Positions 1 to 8,386 of a stretch of DNA of 64,000 nucleotides are shown piece after piece. The position numbers and the translations under genes are program-made. The stretch comes from Cryomorpha sp963748925 (GTDB lineage Bacteria > Bacteroidota > Bacteroidia > Flavobacteriales_D > Cryomorphaceae). Position 1 is the stretch's first letter. Each line of letters begins with the position of its first letter. The DNA lies in NCBI GenBank assembly GCA_963748925.1, contig CAVVKG010000004.1:24193-88192 (forward strand), written 5' to 3'. The notes beneath the pieces are model-generated. The model did no database searches. It worked only from the letters and a program-made list of their open reading frames with translations, and had not been told where the DNA came from.

Positions 1-208
1 TTGATATAGAAAATATGAAAATACGAGAAAAGGCGTTCATAGGCTTGATTGGTTCTTAAGTATTCTAAACTGGTTACTTAAGATCATACAATCTCAAGTT
101 TCTCAATCCTTAAAAATAAGGAAAAAGTTAAACTAGTGCCCTACACACCCTAAAAATCTATTTACCACTGGCCTTAGCCCTATCATTAAATTCCAGACAC
201 AGCCTCAC

Positions 209-499
209 CTAGCTCTCCAGATCATCACGAGTTCTAAAACCATCTTGATTTACATAACAATAGCCCTTTAGCCCCCTCCCGCGCATCACCATCATTTCAT
301 ACCCGGTGCATTGGGTTACTTTTTCATTCAGCTCGGGATCAAAACGACACATCAGCCTCTCCCCACTCACATTTACGCACATCTTTCCATTTACCATAAA
401 GGCCATAGCGCCAAACATGCGCTTCTCTTTAATATGTAGCTTAGGAAGTTCCGCCAGGCACTCTCTAACTCTATCCGCCAGCTGCTCATTGTAAGCCAT
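209..499 (-). CDS. TfoX N-terminal domain protein
   Basis: This 96-residue protein matches the TfoX/Sxy N-terminal domain along its whole length. The visible landmarks are an early 'RMFGAMAFMVNGKMCV' segment and a central 'RFDPE' stretch, followed by 'MRGRGLKGYCYV'. It lacks the C-terminal TfoX domain of the proteobacterial competence regulator. Stand-alone N-domain proteins are common in Bacteroidota and their role is not established, so the competence link should not be assumed. The ATG at 499 is the only reasonable start. It lies alone upstream of a membrane-protein gene on the same strand (42-bp gap), so co-transcription is uncertain. Confidence 0.8.
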   Translation of the reverse strand: MAYNEQLADRVRECLAELPKLHIKEKRMFGAMAFMVNGKMCVNVSGERLMCRFDPELNEKVTQCTGYEMMVMRGRGLKGYCYVNQDGFRTRDDLES

Positions 500-540
500 T
501 TTCTTTTCTTTGGTTCAGTTAGAAAAATTAAAATTGGATT

Positions 541-1203
541 TTATTCGACGGGTTTCTGTAGCAACGATAAATCTAAACCTACCACAATCTTCCCAATTCT
601 CATTCTATGATATCTCTGTAAAACAACCGGATAAAGATTCCCGAAAATATTTAGTATAAACAGACTCAGAGCCACGGTATAATAGCCTTTCCACAAAACA
701 TATAAATTTATCACTGCAACGATTACTAAAGCGGCCAAATGCCCAAACTCAGATTGTCTGGTTTGATAAATAAAGTTCCGTATTCCTGTTTTGGTTCCAT
801 TGAAATACTTTTTTCGGTTTTTCTCTTTTCCCCAAAAAGTAACGAGAAGGAAAATCTTAAAATACTTTACGCCGAGGACTTTGTAGGCCGCATATAATTT
901 TTTAGGGTTCTTGATTTTGTAGTATGACTCCGGCATTAGGTTGCCGGTAGGATAAGCAAAGCCCAGAAAAGCAAATACGCCGGTAATAAAGAGACTCAGC
1001 ACAAAGCCAATCAATACGGATTGGAACGTGTTTAATTGCCCGAGCTTCCCGGAGTTCAATAGGATTAGCAGCTCTAGAGACTGATAAAGCAAAAACAGCG
1101 AAAACAGAGGGAAGAATATTTGTTTGAGTATTTTCAAATTGCTTTGCTTTACACAGTCAATATTAATAGATTTTTTATTAATGATAAGCCTAGCCTTCTT
1201 CAA
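541..1203 (-). CDS. Integral membrane protein, possibly CrtO-like acyltransferase
   Basis: This is a 220-residue membrane protein with about four hydrophobic segments (near residues 28-50, 60-85, 155-172 and 175-195). The C-terminal part contains 'RQSEFGH' and then 'NLYPVVLQRYHRMRIGK'. An acidic/His motif followed by an N-x-P-x-x-LQRYxRxR motif is the pattern I associate with the glycosyl-4,4'-diaponeurosporenoate acyltransferase (CrtO) family. That assignment is from memory of the family, and no carotenoid genes are nearby to support it. The start at 1203 is an ATG. It lies 13 bp downstream of the AlkD-like gene on the same strand and may be co-transcribed with it. Confidence 0.6.
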   Translation of the reverse strand: MKKARLIINKKSINIDCVKQSNLKILKQIFFPLFSLFLLYQSLELLILLNSGKLGQLNTFQSVLIGFVLSLFITGVFAFLGFAYPTGNLMPESYYKIKNPKKLYAAYKVLGVKYFKIFLLVTFWGKEKNRKKYFNGTKTGIRNFIYQTRQSEFGHLAALVIVAVINLYVLWKGYYTVALSLFILNIFGNLYPVVLQRYHRMRIGKIVVGLDLSLLQKPVE

Positions 1204-1216
1204 AAAAGGTTCAGAA

Positions 1217-1885
1217 TCATTTCATCAACCGCAGTGCTTCTCTCCTGCTAAGTAAACTCAGCTCAGCTTTATCAGCGAAATTAGCAACCCACTCAGGGTT
1301 AAACTTGCTGTATTCGCGCAATGCCCAGCCGATGGCTTTATTGATAAAAAATTCCTGCGAACCCAGCATCGTAAGAATGACCTCAGCGAGGAGTTCATTA
1401 TTAGTTCGATGCTTGTATTTCAATTGAAAAAGAATAGCCGATCGCTGCAGCCAAATATTCTCTGAGGCTAGCCAGGCATCCACTTTTGGAGCTATTTCAT
1501 CGGGAAAATGTTTAAAGTAATTACCGATCAATGTCGAGGAAATAAAATCTACGGTGTCCCACCAGGATTTGGTTACTACCATAAATTGAAAAAGCTCAAT
1601 ATCAGCACGCTCCGATTTCCGTAAATACTTTGCGCAGAGCTCCATAGCAAAATACTGTAGTTCGCGTTCGGGCTTCTGCCAAAGGGTTCTCACAATGGTA
1701 TCAAGCTCTGTCTTTGGTGGCAGATTGGGCTTCGTTAAAAACGGTCTGGCAAGCTCCTTTCTCACTGGCGATTTCAAGCCAAAAAACGAGAACTGATCGC
1801 GCATATATGCTGCCTGCTTCCGGGCTATTTCGCCATTGGCATTTGCCGAAAAGGCGGCCTCTATACTTTCCAAATAATTATTCAT
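1217..1885 (-). CDS. DNA alkylation repair protein (AlkD-like HEAT repeat)
   Basis: This is a HEAT-like alpha-solenoid glycosylase-family protein of about 222 residues, predicted to act on alkylated bases in DNA. The sequence shows the family hallmark 'SWWDTVD' followed by 'GNYF', then 'WLQRSAILFQLKYK' and 'FINKAIGWALREYSKFNP', which are typical of the DNA alkylation repair (PF08713) family. The frame is open upstream to 1939, but those first 18 residues are hydrophobic and unlike the family. I prefer the ATG at 1885, which begins MNNYLESIEAAF. The Trp and Asp of the WWDTVD motif correspond to residues needed in characterised AlkD proteins. Confidence 0.85.
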   Translation of the reverse strand: MNNYLESIEAAFSANANGEIARKQAAYMRDQFSFFGLKSPVRKELARPFLTKPNLPPKTELDTIVRTLWQKPERELQYFAMELCAKYLRKSERADIELFQFMVVTKSWWDTVDFISSTLIGNYFKHFPDEIAPKVDAWLASENIWLQRSAILFQLKYKHRTNNELLAEVILTMLGSQEFFINKAIGWALREYSKFNPEWVANFADKAELSLLSRREALRLMK

Positions 1886-2174
1886 CGCACTGAGATTTGT
1901 ACTAATGTGAAATAATATTACAAACGTATAAAACACCAAAGAAAATTGGAAACAGCAATATCACGATATAATATGAATAAAATCAAGTTCCCTGCAAAAG
2001 CCAGCAAAGGCGCAGAGCGTGGATTTTTGGATAATCTTTATAACCACAAACTATGCGTTCTCAGTAAACATAATGCATTCATCCGAGATATAGTCAACTA
2101 GTTTAAACGGAAAAAATGTTTGAAAGTCTAACCGAAAAACGAAGTGCAGCTCAAAATACATACCTTTACCAGCT

Positions 2175-3197
2175 ATGATAAATACGCTTACAACAGAAGT
2201 AATAATAAAGCTCTTAACCCCCAAGCCCCGCGTGGTAATAACCATTCACCGTGGTCCTGATGGCGATGCGATAGGAAGTGGCTTGGGATGGATGCACATA
2301 CTGGCCAATGCCGGAATGGAGGCGACCGTAATTGCACCTGATGCCTACCCGGGCTTTCTAAAATGGATGCCTGGAAATGAAAAGGTGCTTGTATACGAAT
2401 CACAAAAAGAAGAGGCACAGAAAGCAATAGATGCTGCCGATTTAATCTTTTGCCTGGATTTTAACTCGCCCGGGCGAATGGGAAATTTGGCGGAAGCCAT
2501 AACCTCAGCTCAGAAACCCATAGTTGTGGTAGATCACCATCAGGAGCCCGACGATTTTGCACAAGGATATTACACCGATGACAACGCCAGTAGTACCGCC
2601 GAGATGGTTTATCGCCTCAGCGAAGCTTTGCAATGGGAGCAACACATTAACCACGACGCAGCGCTATGTCTTTACACAGGTATCGTTACTGACACCGGAT
2701 CTTTTCGATTCTCGTCTGTAAGTCCGCAACTATTGCGCATAGCAGCGAGCCTGATAGAACGCGGCATTGATCACACCCGCATTTACCGGGAGGTATACGA
2801 CAGCAACACCCTCGAGCGCCTTAAACTTCAAGGTTTTGCTCTTTCAGAAAAACTCAAGGTTATGCCCGGTGGGGCTACAGCGTATATTTCGCTTAGCGAA
2901 AATGAGCTTAAGAAATACAGCTTTCAAAAGGGCGATACTGAAGGATTGGTAAACTATGCCCTCAGCATCAAAAATGTAGGCCTGGCAGGGTTTTTTGCTG
3001 AGAAAGACGGAATGATAAAAATTTCACTTCGCAGTAAAGGCAGTTACAATGTAAATGAGCTGGCTAGAGCCCATTTCGATGGTGGTGGACACATAAATGC
3101 GGCTGGAGGACGAAGTTTGGAATCGATGGAAGCTACGCTGGCGCGCTTTGAGCAAATAGCCCGGGAAGAATCAGCCAAAATAAGCGAGTCAATATGA
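2175..3197 (+). CDS. nrnA: Bifunctional oligoribonuclease/pAp phosphatase (DHH family)
   Basis: This 340-residue cytoplasmic DHH/DHHA1 phosphoesterase matches the usual NrnA length. It should degrade nanoRNAs and dephosphorylate 3'-phosphoadenosine-5'-phosphate. The metal-binding motifs are in order: 'HRGPDGDAIGS' near residue 25, 'DFN' near 96, 'VVDHH' near 117, 'DTGSFRFSS' near 175, and the C-terminal DHHA1 'GGGHINAAGG'. The start ATG at 2175 follows shortly after a pyrimidine-rich leader. The stop overlaps the start of the next gene (an FKBP lipoprotein) as ATGA, so the two are probably translationally coupled. This nrnA-FKBP pairing is familiar from Bacteroidota, where the lipoprotein is related to gliding protein GldI. 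Confidence 0.93.
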   Translation: MINTLTTEVIIKLLTPKPRVVITIHRGPDGDAIGSGLGWMHILANAGMEATVIAPDAYPGFLKWMPGNEKVLVYESQKEEAQKAIDAADLIFCLDFNSPGRMGNLAEAITSAQKPIVVVDHHQEPDDFAQGYYTDDNASSTAEMVYRLSEALQWEQHINHDAALCLYTGIVTDTGSFRFSSVSPQLLRIAASLIERGIDHTRIYREVYDSNTLERLKLQGFALSEKLKVMPGGATAYISLSENELKKYSFQKGDTEGLVNYALSIKNVGLAGFFAEKDGMIKISLRSKGSYNVNELARAHFDGGGHINAAGGRSLESMEATLARFEQIAREESAKISESI

Positions 3198-3712
3198 ACT
3201 GGATATTGAAGTTTGGAATGATTATGCTGGCACTGGCCCTCATTTCCTCCTCATGCGAAAACGAGCAAAGGCAGCAGCCGCGAACCTATACGCAAGAAGA
3301 ATTATTCGACGCCAACCGCAAGATGGTGAGCAGCGAGTCTGACCTAATTGATGCGTTCATTGCAAAAAACGGATGGGAAATGGAAAAAACTGCCACCGGA
3401 TTACGCTATGATATTTACCATGATAGCACAGGCAAGCCCCCCACAGCAGAAATGATTGCTACCATCTCTTACAGCGCTTACCTTTTGGATAGCACGCGGA
3501 TTAATGCCACAGATCAAATGACCTTGCAACAGTTTCGTATTGGGCGCGACGATGTGATAAGCGGATTACACGAAGCGGTAATGCTACTCTCTGCGGGTGA
3601 TAGTGCACGCATCATTCTACCCGCTTATCTGGCCTACGGCCTTACCGGCGATAATAACATTCCTTCAAATGCGGCTCTCTTTTATGATCTCACCCTTGTT
3701 AACGCCCGCTAA
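3194..3712 (+). CDS. FKBP-type peptidyl-prolyl isomerase lipoprotein (GldI-like)
   Basis: This 172-residue lipoprotein has a signal sequence ending 'ALISSSC', with lipidation at Cys21. The remainder is one FKBP-like domain: 'ISYSAYLLDSTRI', then 'VISGLHEAVMLLSAGDSARIILPAYLAYG', ending in a beta strand 'AALFYDLTLVNAR'. It should be exported and anchored in the envelope as a proline isomerase or chaperone. It resembles GldI, the lipoprotein linked to gliding and type IX secretion in flavobacteria, but that specific orthology is inference. The ATG overlaps the nrnA stop, and its own 3' end overlaps the next FKBP gene by 29 bp, giving three compactly coupled genes. Confidence 0.85.
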   Translation: MNWILKFGMIMLALALISSSCENEQRQQPRTYTQEELFDANRKMVSSESDLIDAFIAKNGWEMEKTATGLRYDIYHDSTGKPPTAEMIATISYSAYLLDSTRINATDQMTLQQFRIGRDDVISGLHEAVMLLSAGDSARIILPAYLAYGLTGDNNIPSNAALFYDLTLVNAR

Positions 3713-4496
3713 GTTTGCCCTGCTGGCCATTGTGCTTGTACTCGGATCGTGCATTTCTCCGCCAAAATATAAAACCTTACCCGATGGCAGCAAATGGAGG
3801 CTAATTTCTTTTGGAGATCAGAAATCAAAACTCGATTCAGCACAACTGATTTATATGGACGGGTTGGTTCTTGACAAGAACGAAGATACAATCCGCTCTT
3901 TTTACAATGAGCCTTTTAGTAAAACAGATGATGCACTCTGGGGTATCCTTAGGCAGCATTTCTCTGGCGACAGTCTTGAGTTTGTTTCTGCCAATACTGA
4001 CTTTTTGCATCTGGAAGAGTTTCAGAATGATACCCTAACCTATTTTTTACGCATTGACCGTATGCGGACTTCCCGCCAGGTGCACGACGATCGATTTCGA
4101 GAGCTTGCTGCCCTTGACAGTATTATTCGATCAGATTCTGTTTTGACCAGTTATACCGAGTACAAAGGAGTTTATTTGCGTAGTTTATCCATAACCGATA
4201 CTGCATTGGTACGCGAGGGTCGCGAATTGCTTCTGCAGTACAGAGGGTCTACCCTTTCGGGAAAAGTATTTGACGATAGCAAGCGCATGGAAGGGCCTTT
4301 ACGGTTTGTGATGGGAAATGATAATCAGGTGATTCCGGGAATAGAATTAGCCCTTGAAAAAATGCACAGGCATGAAAAAATGCGGGTAATTATCCCTTCG
4401 TGGCTGGCTTTTGGCGCCCGCGGAAGTGCGGGAGATATTGTTCCGCCATACAGTACGGTTGTGTACGAACTTGAGGTATTGCAACTTGGAGATTGA
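3684..4496 (+). CDS. Second FKBP-type peptidyl-prolyl isomerase lipoprotein
   Basis: This protein has about 270 residues, with a lipoprotein signal ending 'VLVLGSC' (Cys23). The C-terminal third is an FKBP domain: 'ELLLQYRGSTLSGKVFDDS', 'VIPGIELALEKMHRHEKMRVIIPSWLAFGARGS' and 'YSTVVYELEVLQL'. The N-terminal part, about 140 residues, is also FKBP-like in outline but lacks clear active-site motifs. The frame is open upstream to 3597. I chose the ATG at 3684 because it puts the signal peptide at the N terminus. The gene starts inside the preceding FKBP gene in another frame, so translational coupling is likely. Its stop is followed within about 60 bp by the mosaic repeat. Confidence 0.82.
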   Translation: MISPLLTPAKFALLAIVLVLGSCISPPKYKTLPDGSKWRLISFGDQKSKLDSAQLIYMDGLVLDKNEDTIRSFYNEPFSKTDDALWGILRQHFSGDSLEFVSANTDFLHLEEFQNDTLTYFLRIDRMRTSRQVHDDRFRELAALDSIIRSDSVLTSYTEYKGVYLRSLSITDTALVREGRELLLQYRGSTLSGKVFDDSKRMEGPLRFVMGNDNQVIPGIELALEKMHRHEKMRVIIPSWLAFGARGSAGDIVPPYSTVVYELEVLQLGD

Positions 4497-4555
4497 TATT
4501 GTCAACTAAGCGTAAGCGATCTCACGGAACACCGGGAGGTAATTGCCATTTGATC

Positions 4556-4718
4556 ATTCACACACTTCGAGAACCTCCGTGCGGCGCATCGCAGATCCTG
4601 ATCGAAGCATCAGTGATTCAACATTCACACATTGAACATTCACACATTGAATATTCACACATTGAACATCACACATTGAACCTTCACACATTGAACATTC
4701 ACACATTGAACATCACAC
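4556..4718. repeat. Mosaic repeat, locus 1 (partial block B plus 8-mer-type array)
   Basis: The first ~60 bp ('CACACTTCGAGAACCTCCG', 'GCGGCGCATCGCAGATCCTG') match, in reverse complement, block B of the large repeat region at 58.6-60.0 kb. From about 4620 to 4718 it becomes alternating 8-mers of the type CACACATT/GAACATT. The array ends exactly in the TGA stop of the methyltransferase gene read from the other strand. An open frame across it (4493-4804, plus) has a His/Thr-rich repeated translation and I do not regard it as coding. Confidence 0.85.
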
Positions 4719-5435
4719 CCCGCTTACCCCCATCAAAAACATGCAAGGCCGTTTGTCAATCTTTGGTGGATGCTTTATCCATTCATCAACTGTACGCGTT
4801 GTAATGACTTCTGTTTGAAGGGTAATATCAGTAGCGACACAAATCTCCAGACCCGGAGAACAATGGTTCATCATATCCTCAAAAAGTGATTCATTACGGA
4901 AAGGTGTTTCCATAAATATTTGAGTCGCACCTGTGCGGCGTATCTCATTTTCAAATGTTCTGAGTTTGTGCAGTCTGTCTTTCTTATTGTGAGGTAAATA
5001 CCCGTGGAAAGAAAACTCCTGTCCGTTAAAACCCGATGCGATCAATCCCAAAACTATTGAAGACGGTCCTGTGCAAGGAACCACTTTAATCTTATTCCGG
5101 TGGCAGGCAGCTACAGCCAGTGATCCCGGATCGGCAATTGCCGGAAGCCCTGCCTCAGAGATTAATCCCATATCTGTTCCCTCTAACAAAGGAGCAATAA
5201 GGTTGGGCACATCAACTGCTTTCGACCTTTTATCGAGAATGTAAAACTTCAAATCGTCAAGCGGATGTTCAGTGCCTATAGCCTTTAAGTAACGTCGTGC
5301 GGAGCGTTCATTCTCAGCAATAAAATGCTTGAGTCGGCGTGAAGTGTTTAGCACAGTTGCAGGAATCACCCACTCTGGCTTGCTCTCGCCCATCGTGGTG
5401 GGAATAAGGTAAAGCGTTCCTTTTTTAGTGGCCAT
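4713..5435 (-). CDS. RsmI-like SAM-dependent methyltransferase (tetrapyrrole methylase fold)
   Basis: This 240-residue cytoplasmic protein has the tetrapyrrole-methylase fold of the RsmI family, whose characterised member 2'-O-methylates C1402 of 16S rRNA. Visible motifs are 'GTLYLIPTTMGE' at the N terminus, 'MGLISEAGLPAIADPGSLAV' (the SAM-loop region, near residues 90-110), and 'VVPCTGPSSIVLGLIASGF' near 118-135. It is a shorter, divergent version of the kind Bacteroidota carry as a second copy beside true RsmI, so the substrate is uncertain. Its start overlaps the 3' end of the phosphatase gene by 11 bp, so the two form an operon. The stop codon is formed by the first bases of an adjacent repeat array. 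Confidence 0.85.
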   Translation of the reverse strand: MATKKGTLYLIPTTMGESKPEWVIPATVLNTSRRLKHFIAENERSARRYLKAIGTEHPLDDLKFYILDKRSKAVDVPNLIAPLLEGTDMGLISEAGLPAIADPGSLAVAACHRNKIKVVPCTGPSSIVLGLIASGFNGQEFSFHGYLPHNKKDRLHKLRTFENEIRRTGATQIFMETPFRNESLFEDMMNHCSPGLEICVATDITLQTEVITTRTVDEWIKHPPKIDKRPCMFLMGVSGV

Positions 5436-5886
5436 TTAATTTTGAAATAAGAACATCGGATGCCTGCGAAAGCATCTCATAAACATTTTGAAAACCGGTC
5501 TCACCACCAAAATAAGGATCGGGAACATCGATATTCTCGCCAGGATGCGAAAGATTCATGAAGAGGTCAACCTTCTTTTTGTCATCGTCATTTCGAGCCA
5601 GAGCCATGACATTCTCATAATTTGACTCGTCCATGACAAAAATCTTGTCGAATTCGTCAAAGTCCTGCACCTTAAACTGACGACCCCTAAGCATACCAAT
5701 ATCGTGGCCATTCTTTTTCATATTGTCTATAGCTCTTTTATCAGGAGCTTCTCCAATATGGTAATCGTTGGTTCCAGCTGAATCGAGCTCTACTTCCAGC
5801 CCGGATTCCTCAATTTTATGTCTCAAAATACCCTCCGCCATCGGACTGCGGCAAATATTTCCTAAGCAAACTAATAGAATTTTCAT
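5425..5886 (-). CDS. Low-molecular-weight protein tyrosine phosphatase
   Basis: This 153-residue cytoplasmic phosphatase has the full LMW-PTP signature at its N terminus, 'VCLGNICRSPMAEG', with nucleophile Cys7 and Arg13. The general-acid loop 'DVPDPYFGGETGF' lies near residue 120. The length is typical of the family. It is the first gene of a two-gene operon with the RsmI-like methyltransferase (11-bp overlap). The substrate cannot be told from sequence. In other bacteria this family dephosphorylates tyrosine kinases of exopolysaccharide systems, or free phospho-amino acids and arginine. No tyrosine kinase is in view here. Confidence 0.92.
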   Translation of the reverse strand: MKILLVCLGNICRSPMAEGILRHKIEESGLEVELDSAGTNDYHIGEAPDKRAIDNMKKNGHDIGMLRGRQFKVQDFDEFDKIFVMDESNYENVMALARNDDDKKKVDLFMNLSHPGENIDVPDPYFGGETGFQNVYEMLSQASDVLISKLNGH

Positions 5887-6045
5887 AAGGCGAAGGTAAC
5901 AATTTGTGAATGTTCAATCTTCAATTTGTGAATTTTCAATAACTCCGTTTGAACCGGTATTTGTGCATTGATCATCAAAGCGATTGAATTTTAAAGCTGC
6001 GTCTCTCTGCAAAGTCACTCAACAATTGTTTCTTACCGATAAAAA

Positions 6046-6167
6046 ATTCACACATTCACACATTCACACATTCACACATTCACACATTCACACATTCACA
6101 CATTCACACATTCACACATTCACACATTCACACATTCACACATTCACACATTCACACATTCACACAT
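6046..6167. repeat. 8-bp tandem microsatellite (ATTCACAC)n
   Basis: About 15 head-to-tail copies of the octamer ATTCACAC run without visible interruption over 122 bp, between the phosphatase promoter region and the broken MuiA-like gene. Because 8 is not a multiple of 3, the translation cycles through an eight-residue His/Thr/Ser/Ile pattern, which creates a spurious frame at 5984-6283. Perfect copies suggest recent slippage or expansion. The octamer is the same unit that spaces the conserved blocks of the mosaic repeats at 4.6 and 58.6-60 kb. Confidence 0.95.
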
Positions 6168-6300
6168 CGCAGATCCTGATTGTAAATGCTGACAAATCTT
6201 TGATTTCGTCAGTACTGTTAGCGTCAGTGATTCACACACTTCGAGAGCCTCAGTGCGGCGCATCGAAGACCCTGAACCGTTAGCGTCAGGGTTCATCATT
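6168..6300. repeat. Mosaic repeat, locus 2 (block B, rearranged)
   Basis: Directly after the octamer array lies 'CGCAGATCCTG', then 'GACAAATCTTTGATTTCGTC', 'GTTAGCGTCAGTGATTCACA' and 'CTTCGAGAGCCTCAGTGCGG'. These are the reverse complement of segments of block B in the 58.6-60 kb region, but in a partly permuted order. The 'CCGTTAGCGTCAGGG' motif appears a second time at the end. It borders the 3' end of the MuiA-like pseudogene (stop at 6305), so both flanks of the phosphatase/methyltransferase operon carry this repeat. Confidence 0.85.
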
Positions 6301-6304
6301 CACT

Positions 6305-8203
6305 TCACTTAAATACTCTAGCATCAGTCGGATACTTCAACTCGTAATCGAACTGTAATTTTTCTGAACTGGCTGCGGGAATGGTTTTAGTCCAGGTAAG
6401 CTTTCCTGTTTTGTCATCCAGTTTTGCATCTCCATAATTTCCACGGCTTACTTCGATCGTTTTTACTTCTGAAAGTGGAAATTGGTCCAGAACTTCAATT
6501 CGGATTGGAACGGGTTTATTGTTTCTCACTTTTATATCCCATGCCACTGTTTCTTTCACGTTGCCACCAAATATGCGCTTGTCATTTAGCTCCATGTTGC
6601 CTTCGCGACTTACAGTAATATTTCGGTCGCGACCGAGAGATAGTTGCAAGGTATCGCCGGTATAGTTGGCATCAACATATGCATCGCCGGTATAAGCCCC
6701 CTGATAGTATATGCTCGAATTTCCCGAAAGGAAGTTGAGCTGCGACCAATTGGGAATACGGGCCAATAAATAAACATCTGTATCGTATTTCGGGATGGTT
6801 TGATAGATGTAATCAGCAGCAATTTCTTCTTCCTTGATCGCCATCAGGTAATCTTCTCCATTAGATGGAATGGTGTAGGCCGTCGGTATTTTATACAAAA
6901 CCTGATTAGGGGTGAGCTGAAGAACAGGTGGTGCAGGCACAGCAGAAATTCATTGAGCAATCATTTTATCTTTGCTCTGCACAGCCCGACTTCGTTATGC
7001 ACCGTCTTCATCAACAATTTCATATTCCATTAATACATTATCCAGTTTTATCTGATTAGGATACATACTTATATTGTTGACCTTATTTTGATTTGCCCCA
7101 ACATAGACTCCATTTTGGGAGAAACTATCATATCCAATGTATTGGGCATTGACAGCATAGCTTCCCGCCATTACAGGCTTCAACGAATAGCGCCCATTCA
7201 CATCGGTAGTAGTTTGGTATTTCGCTTCACCATTCATAATTAACGAAACATTCACGTAAGGAAGCATATCTCCCGTTTGAGCATCCATTATCTCACCGCT
7301 TATCGATCCTTTGCCTCTTGGCGATTGAGAAACCGGTCGTTGAGAAGGCCGATTGAGGTACCATGGATTAAGTTCGGGTGCCGTACCACTCATTTCCGGA
7401 AAACCGGAAGAGAGGGTAACATCCACATCTTTCCAATCCTCGCCAGACGATTGATAAACGTTGGCGTTGTATCCAACCTGCAGCGGATCGGTAATTTCCC
7501 TAACCCGAAAGTCGTAAAGTGGCTCCCAACCTGCTGATTCGACAAAATAGCTGAACTCAACATTTCCTGAAAAGGTGCTTGAGCAACTAACCGAAACCAA
7601 AATTTCGCTTTGAAGAATATTCGAACCAACTAAAATCTCGTTCATTTCAAGATTAATAGCCCTAATACTCTCCTGCACTTCAGCAATGCTATTGTTGATA
7701 TCGAGTTTTGCAGATCTAATTTCATTCAACCTCGCTCTATAAAAATCGGCAGCTTCGCGAATTTCAGCAACCGTAGCTCCTGATTCCTTCGACTGGAAAT
7801 TCATGTTTTCCATAAGAAGGCGTTCTTCAACACCATAAACATTCTCCTGGTTAAGAAGCGTTTTTACTCTCTGTTCCAACTCCTTGATTTCATTCTGCTT
7901 TTTGGTAATTGCCGTTTTGTTTTTTTCTTTATCAGGCTTTTGCAAACGGTGGTTAACCGAGAGAATTGTTAACCCGCTACCACCCTTCACTTCTATTCTG
8001 TCGGGATTGAGCTGCCCGGTAATCCCCGTAAGGGTGAGCATTTGCTTTCCGGCACGCAGATTAACTTTTGCCTTTCGGGAAATCTGAGCCCCCTGAAAGT
8101 AAACGGTAACAGACTCTATTTGGGAAGTGACCTTCGTAGTATCGCTCTGGGCGAATGAAAGCACAGTGAACAGAGTTAAAAATCCAGTGAACAGTAACTT
8201 CAT
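6305..8203 (-). pseudogene. MuiA-like DUF4139/DUF4140 secreted protein, split by two in-frame stops
   Basis: The 5' part (6995-8203, 402 residues) starts with a signal peptide 'LFTGFLTLFTVLSFAQ'. It then has the DUF4140 segment 'ESVTVYFQGAQISRKAKV', a coiled coil, the start of DUF4139 ('YFVESAGWEPLYDFRV') and an inserted carboxypeptidase-regulatory-like domain ('ISGEIMDAQTGDMLPYVNV'). The 3' part (6305-6940) continues DUF4139 ('GDTLQLSLGRDRNITVSRE', 'TVAWDIKVRNNKPVPIRIEV', 'LQFDYELKYP'). Both are in the same reading frame. They are separated only by a TAA at 6995-6997, 14 sense codons, and a TGA. Both halves are well preserved, so the break is recent, a sequencing artefact, or (less likely) read through. 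Intact homologues are single proteins with a predicted mucoidy-inhibitor-like envelope role. Confidence 0.75.
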
Positions 8204-8386
8204 CGTTTCTATATTTTTGTTGCGTTTAATGGTAATACACCAAAGGTTGACATGGGTTCATTTATATGATGAAAAAGAAATAGATTTTCCATAAATCTGA
8301 ACTTCTGGGTAGACGCGCATCTCAAAATTTCGTGAAAGCCAATTTAGCCGAAGCTGCTCTCAAAAGCTCAAAAACATGCATTTAAA

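Noticed and set aside
4493..4804. Open frame of 103 codons
   Set aside because: It is built mainly of the mosaic repeat and runs antisense into the methyltransferase gene.
5984..6283. Open frame of 99 codons rich in His/Thr/Ser
   Set aside because: Its centre is a pure translation of the octamer array, with an 8-residue cycle, so it is not coding.
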